Shown here: positions 6,861-9,338 of the stretch, one piece after another
How the letters are laid out: every line of letters begins with the position of its first letter
Numbering within the stretch: the stretch's first letter is position 1
NCBI GenBank assembly: GCA_900554585.1
Contig: USHS01000033.1
Coordinates: 1-9,338 of the forward strand
Direction: 5' to 3'
DNA: 9,338 nucleotides
DNA from: an uncultured Collinsella sp.
GTDB taxonomy: Bacteria > Actinomycetota > Coriobacteriia > Coriobacteriales > Coriobacteriaceae
Position numbers and translations under genes: made by a program
The notes under the pieces: generated by a model
Seen by the model: only the letters and a program-made list of their open reading frames with translations
What the model was told of the DNA's origin: nothing
The model's database searches: none

Positions 6861-6866
6861 ATTATA
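6861..6866 (-). promoter_or_regulatory. Candidate -10 element for the GGDEF/EAL gene
   Basis: The minus strand has a perfect TATAAT within CCTATATAATTTTG. The -35 region 17 bases upstream is poor. A TATACT on the same strand about 20 bases further downstream (near 6840-6845) is an alternative. Confidence 0.4.
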
Positions 6867-6965
6867 TAGGGGTGCACATGCTGTGGGTGGCTATTATTCG
6901 ACAAACGGCAGCGCGATGATGCGATGTTCGATAAAAATGCGACTGGGGCGGTATATGTTGATGGG

Positions 6966-6971
6966 TATACT
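6966..6971 (+). promoter_or_regulatory. Candidate -10 element for the phospholipase gene
   Basis: TATACT, a 5/6 match, preceded by GATGGG, lies 36 bases before the ATG at 7008 and would give a leader near 30 bases. The -35 box is weak. A second possibility, TTGATG at 6958-6963 with TAAATT at 6981-6986 (17-base spacer), would put the transcript start almost on the ribosome site. Confidence 0.3.
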
Positions 6972-7007
6972 TGTTCCGTTTAAATTTGCGGGGATGGAGA
7001 TGGTCGC

Positions 7008-7877
7008 ATGGCACAGCCAACTATGACGCGCACGGTGGGGCTGGCACTCGAGGGAGGCGGCTACCGCGGTATATATACGGCGGGCGTGCTCGACGTTTGG
7101 ATGGAGCACGGTTTGACCTGCGACCATATGGTGGGTGTCTCGGCGGGTGCGGCGTTTGGCTACAACTTCAAATCGCGTCAGATCGGCCGCGCCATTCGCT
7201 ATAACAAGGCCTATTGCGCCGATAGACGCTATGCAGGTGTAGTAAGCTGGCTGCGAACCGGCGATATGTTCAATGCCGATTTTGCCTATCACGAGGTGCC
7301 TATCGAGCGCGATCCCATCGACTTGGAGGCGTATCGCGCCTGCCCCATGCGATTTACGTGCGTGTGTACCGATATCGAGACGGGCAAGGCCGTCTACCAT
7401 GACCTGCCCTATGGCGACGAGCGGGATATCGAGTGGATCCGGGCATCGTCGGCGATTCCCGTGGCGACGCGTCCCGTTGCTATTGACGGGCATAAGTATC
7501 TGGATGGTGGCGTGGCTGATTCTATTCCCAGTGCATGGCTGTTTGCGCAGGGGTATGACCGCAATATCGTGGTACTCACGCAGCCGGCGGGCTTTGTGAA
7601 GCAGCCCAACAGCGTGATGCCCATGCTGCGGCGCGTGTTCCGTCACTACCCGGAGTTTGTCGCGGCGCTTGAGCATCGGCATGAGGTCTACAATGCCACG
7701 CTCGATGACCTGGCGCGTCGCGAGGCTGCCGGCGAAATCTTTGTGGTTCGGCCGAGCGAATCGGTGAAGGTGCCGTCGCTGTGCCGCGAGCCCGATGAGC
7801 TCGAGCGCATCTATCAGATCGGCCGCCACGATGCGGAGGCGACCTTACCGGCGCTGGAAGCGTATCTGGCAGAGTAG
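7008..7877 (+). CDS. Patatin-like phospholipase (YjjU-like)
   Basis: A 289-residue serine lipid hydrolase of the bacterial patatin family. The oxyanion-hole loop is GGGYRG (16-21), the nucleophile elbow is GVSAG with Ser45, and the second dyad residue is Asp166 in the DGG motif (LDGGVADSIP). All catalytic elements are present in the expected order, and the length matches single-domain members such as E. coli YjjU. There is no signal peptide or membrane segment, so it should act in the cytosol or at the inner membrane face on phospholipids or lysolipids; the true substrate is unknown. The ATG at 7008 has GGAG 8 bases upstream; upstream ATGs at 6994 and 7000 are out of frame. The gene stands alone on the plus strand, divergent from the GGDEF/EAL gene and converging on thiE. 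A 311-residue frame on the opposite strand is a composition shadow. Confidence 0.9.
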   Translation: MAQPTMTRTVGLALEGGGYRGIYTAGVLDVWMEHGLTCDHMVGVSAGAAFGYNFKSRQIGRAIRYNKAYCADRRYAGVVSWLRTGDMFNADFAYHEVPIERDPIDLEAYRACPMRFTCVCTDIETGKAVYHDLPYGDERDIEWIRASSAIPVATRPVAIDGHKYLDGGVADSIPSAWLFAQGYDRNIVVLTQPAGFVKQPNSVMPMLRRVFRHYPEFVAALEHRHEVYNATLDDLARREAAGEIFVVRPSESVKVPSLCREPDELERIYQIGRHDAEATLPALEAYLAE

Positions 7878-7897
7878 GGCAAACTGCCGTGGACTCG

Positions 7898-7947
7898 GCG
7901 GAAAGCGCATCCCGGAATGGAGGTCCAAACTGGGATGCGCTTTCCGC
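7898..7947. terminator. Perfect 16-bp stem-loop between converging genes
   Basis: The arms are GCGGAAAGCGCATCCC (7898-7913) and GGGATGCGCTTTCCGC (7932-7947), complementary at every position, with an 18-base loop that itself contains TGGA-GG-TCCA. It begins 20 bases after the phospholipase stop and ends 42 bases from the thiE stop on the other strand, where a shared bidirectional terminator would be placed. No T-run follows on either strand, so factor-independent termination is not certain. Its length and perfection also fit a dispersed palindromic repeat. Confidence 0.65.
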
Positions 7948-7989
7948 TATTGATGATATGAGGCCGCGAATCGGCTGCTCGGCTTGAGT

Positions 7990-8685
7990 CTATGCCTGCT
8001 GCCAGGTGTCGACGAGCTCCTTGGCGGCGGCGCAGGGGTCGTCGGCACTGCAGACGGCGCTCACCACAAAGAAGCCATCGACGCCGGTGGCCTTGAGCTG
8101 CGGCAGGTCGGCCGTCTTGACGCCGCCGCCCACCACGATGGGCACGGGGCTTGCCGCGTGGAGCGCGGCCAGGTCCTCAAAGCTCTTGGTGATGATAGAG
8201 CCGTCGGCCGCGCGTCCGCAGTCGCGCTTGGTCTCGGTCTCGTGGAGCGGGCCGATGCCTAGGTAGTCGACTAGGCTCATGTCGGCGGTCTTGACGTACT
8301 CGAGCATCTCCTCGCAACGGGCCGAAAGGCCCACAATGGCATCGGGGCCCAATAGTTTGCGGCAGACCTCGACGGGAATATCGCTCTGACCCACGTGCAC
8401 GCCGTCGACAACAATACCCTGCTCGCGCGCGGCGAGTACGCAGTCCAGGCGGTCGTCGATTAACAGGGCGACCTGACCGGTCTTGCCAGCCTGTGCGATA
8501 GCCTGCGCGGCATCGCCCGTCAGCGCGATGATCTCGCGGGCGCTTGCCACCTTGGAGCGCACCTGAATGCAGGTAAAGCCTGCGTCGAGCGCCTGGGCCA
8601 CCACATCGCCCACGGGACGCCCCAGCGTGTTTTCGGGGCCGAGTACCAGATAGGCCGAGATATCAAGGTTGTCGCGGATGCTCAT
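7990..8685 (-). CDS. thiE: Thiamine-phosphate synthase ThiE
   Basis: A 231-residue TIM-barrel enzyme that condenses hydroxymethylpyrimidine pyrophosphate with thiazole phosphate to give thiamine phosphate and pyrophosphate. Family landmarks in order are IQVRSK (40-45, usually QLREK), LLIDDR (74-79), HVGQSD (97-102), the phosphate-binding YLGIGPLHETETK (141-153), VVGGGV (184-189) and VVSAVC (207-212). Length is normal. The ATG overlaps the stop of the upstream gene in the pattern ATGA, and AGGAGG lies 7 bases before the start, so translation is probably coupled. It is the last gene of the thiamine unit visible here. Confidence 0.93.
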   Translation of the reverse strand: MSIRDNLDISAYLVLGPENTLGRPVGDVVAQALDAGFTCIQVRSKVASAREIIALTGDAAQAIAQAGKTGQVALLIDDRLDCVLAAREQGIVVDGVHVGQSDIPVEVCRKLLGPDAIVGLSARCEEMLEYVKTADMSLVDYLGIGPLHETETKRDCGRAADGSIITKSFEDLAALHAASPVPIVVGGGVKTADLPQLKATGVDGFFVVSAVCSADDPCAAAKELVDTWQQA

Positions 8686-9023
8686 CGTGCTTCCTCCTGC
8701 TTTTTGATCTGTGCTTCCATGCGCTCGAGCTTGCCGGTCATGGTGTCGGTAAATCCGGGTCGAATATCGGCTTTGAGCACGACTTCGGTGCGGATGCCCT
8801 TGCTCGCCAACACAAAGGTTGCGTCGCGCACGACCTGCATGACCTCGTCCCAGTCACCCTCGATCTCGGTGAACATCGAGGTGGTGCGGTTGGGAAGGCC
8901 GCTCTCGCGAATGACGCGCACGACCTCGGCGACCTCGGCGGACAGCTCGTCGCCGGTGCCGCATGGGGCGATGGCCACGGCGACGAGCGTGTTCATGCCG
9001 GCATTGGTTGCGGGCTCGGACAT
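8682..9023 (-). CDS. MTH1187/YqgV-family thiamine-binding protein
   Basis: A 113-residue protein of the DUF77 (MTH1187) family, whose ferredoxin-like fold forms oligomers and which in several members binds thiamine or related molecules. It shows the VAVAIAPCGTG strand (14-24), the helix EVAEVVRVIRESGLP (30-44) and the family core TSMFTEIEGDWDEVMQVVRDA (48-68), ending in a charged helix. The ATG at 9023 has AGGAGG 8 bases upstream, inside the end of thiM, so it is preferred over Met10 although the family's homologous part begins near Met10. It starts 3 bases after thiM stops and overlaps thiE by 4 bases. Position between two thiamine genes supports a role in binding or buffering thiamine intermediates. 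Confidence 0.88.
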   Translation of the reverse strand: MSEPATNAGMNTLVAVAIAPCGTGDELSAEVAEVVRVIRESGLPNRTTSMFTEIEGDWDEVMQVVRDATFVLASKGIRTEVVLKADIRPGFTDTMTGKLERMEAQIKKQEEAR

Positions 9024-9026
9024 GGC

Positions 9027-9338
9027 TTATGCCTCCTCGAGCTCGAGTCGGTTATCGGCGATGTCTTGGGCGGTCGCGCGGTAGAGCTCGTCGATAAAGG
9101 CGACCTTAAAGCTTGCCGGGGCATCGGCGACAGCGGCGGCACGCGTGCCGGCAACGTTGTAGACGGCGGTGCCACAGATGGCTGCCGTAAACGGATCGGC
9201 AGCGCAGGCGTACACAGCCAGCACGCCGCCCTGCGAACAACCGCAGCCGGTGATCTTGGACATGAGCGGGCTGCCGCCGTGGGACTTGGCCACCGTCGTG
9301 CCGTCGGTGATCAGGTCGACTTCGCCCGAGACCACTAC
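9027..9338 (-). CDS. thiM: Hydroxyethylthiazole kinase ThiM, C-terminal part (cut by window edge)
   Basis: The last 103 codons of an open frame that continues past the right edge. It contains the ribokinase-like GEVDLITDGT strand and the anion-hole motif ITGCGCSQGG with the active-site cysteine region, followed by the helix AAICGTAVYNVAGTRAA typical of ThiM. The enzyme phosphorylates 4-methyl-5-hydroxyethylthiazole for use by ThiE, a salvage step. The frame has no stop at the edge (codons upstream of 9335 read Val), so the gene is truncated by the window, not broken. The promoter and any TPP riboswitch would lie outside the window. Confidence 0.9.
   Translation of the reverse strand, partial: VVVSGEVDLITDGTTVAKSHGGSPLMSKITGCGCSQGGVLAVYACAADPFTAAICGTAVYNVAGTRAAAVADAPASFKVAFIDELYRATAQDIADNRLELEEA

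Larger units (their letters stand above)
6684..7007. other. 324-base divergent intergenic region
   Basis: This stretch separates the leftward GGDEF/EAL gene from the rightward phospholipase gene. It is more A+T-rich than its surroundings in its right half (about 6825-6990). It holds a TATAAT on the minus strand at 6861-6866, an 8-bp inverted repeat at 6738-6769, and a candidate plus-strand -10 at 6966-6971. No convincing coding frame, tRNA or known riboswitch was seen. If the minus-strand TATAAT is used, the GGDEF/EAL transcript has a leader of about 170 bases. Confidence 0.6.

Noticed and set aside
6894..7829. 311-codon open frame on the minus strand opposite the phospholipase gene
   Set aside because: It is exactly antisense to a well-supported patatin gene, has no recognisable domain and no ribosome site; open antisense frames are expected at this G+C content.

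Overview
The window is about 60% G+C and densely packed, with short gaps, strong AGGAGG ribosome binding sites and few long non-coding stretches. Together with the ThiM / thiamine-binding protein / ThiE gene order, this suggests a high-GC Actinomycetota of the Coriobacteriia, most like a gut Collinsella. That placement is inference from gene style, not from a marker gene. There is no rRNA, tRNA, CRISPR, transposase or phage signature.

Layout. Minus strand, left part (40-2234): three small-to-medium genes read right to left, a flavodoxin-fold iron-sulfur flavoprotein, an ArsC/Spx-like thioredoxin-fold protein lacking its catalytic cysteine, and a COG0523 (CobW/YjiA-type) GTPase. Minus strand, middle (2309-6683): two paralogous cyclic-dinucleotide signalling proteins in tandem. 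The upstream 905-residue protein has the order GGDEF - PAS - degenerate GGDEF - degenerate GGDEF - EAL; the downstream 509-residue protein is GGDEF - PAS - degenerate GGDEF. Neither has a membrane segment. Plus strand (7008-7877): a patatin-like phospholipase, divergent from the signalling pair across a 324-base intergenic region. Minus strand, right edge (7990-9338): the end of a thiamine salvage operon, thiM (cut by the window edge), a thiamine-binding MTH1187-family gene, and thiE, tightly packed and with a 4-base overlap between the last two.

How the parts work together. ThiM phosphorylates the thiazole alcohol, ThiE joins it to the pyrimidine pyrophosphate to make thiamine phosphate, and the small protein probably binds thiamine or a precursor. 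The tandem GGDEF/EAL proteins look like a cytoplasmic sensing pair: both carry an intact GGDEF motif, only the larger has the (apparently complete) EAL phosphodiesterase site. A point that stands out is that in both intact GGDEF domains the residue that contacts the guanine base in PleD (Asp344) is Asn, and neither has the RxxD inhibitory site.

Non-coding structure is notable: a perfect 16-bp stem between the converging phospholipase and thiE genes, a perfect 11-bp inverted repeat overlapping a possible promoter in front of the second GGDEF gene, an 8-bp inverted repeat in the probable leader of the first, and a 7-bp repeat overlapping the ribosome binding site of the flavoprotein gene.
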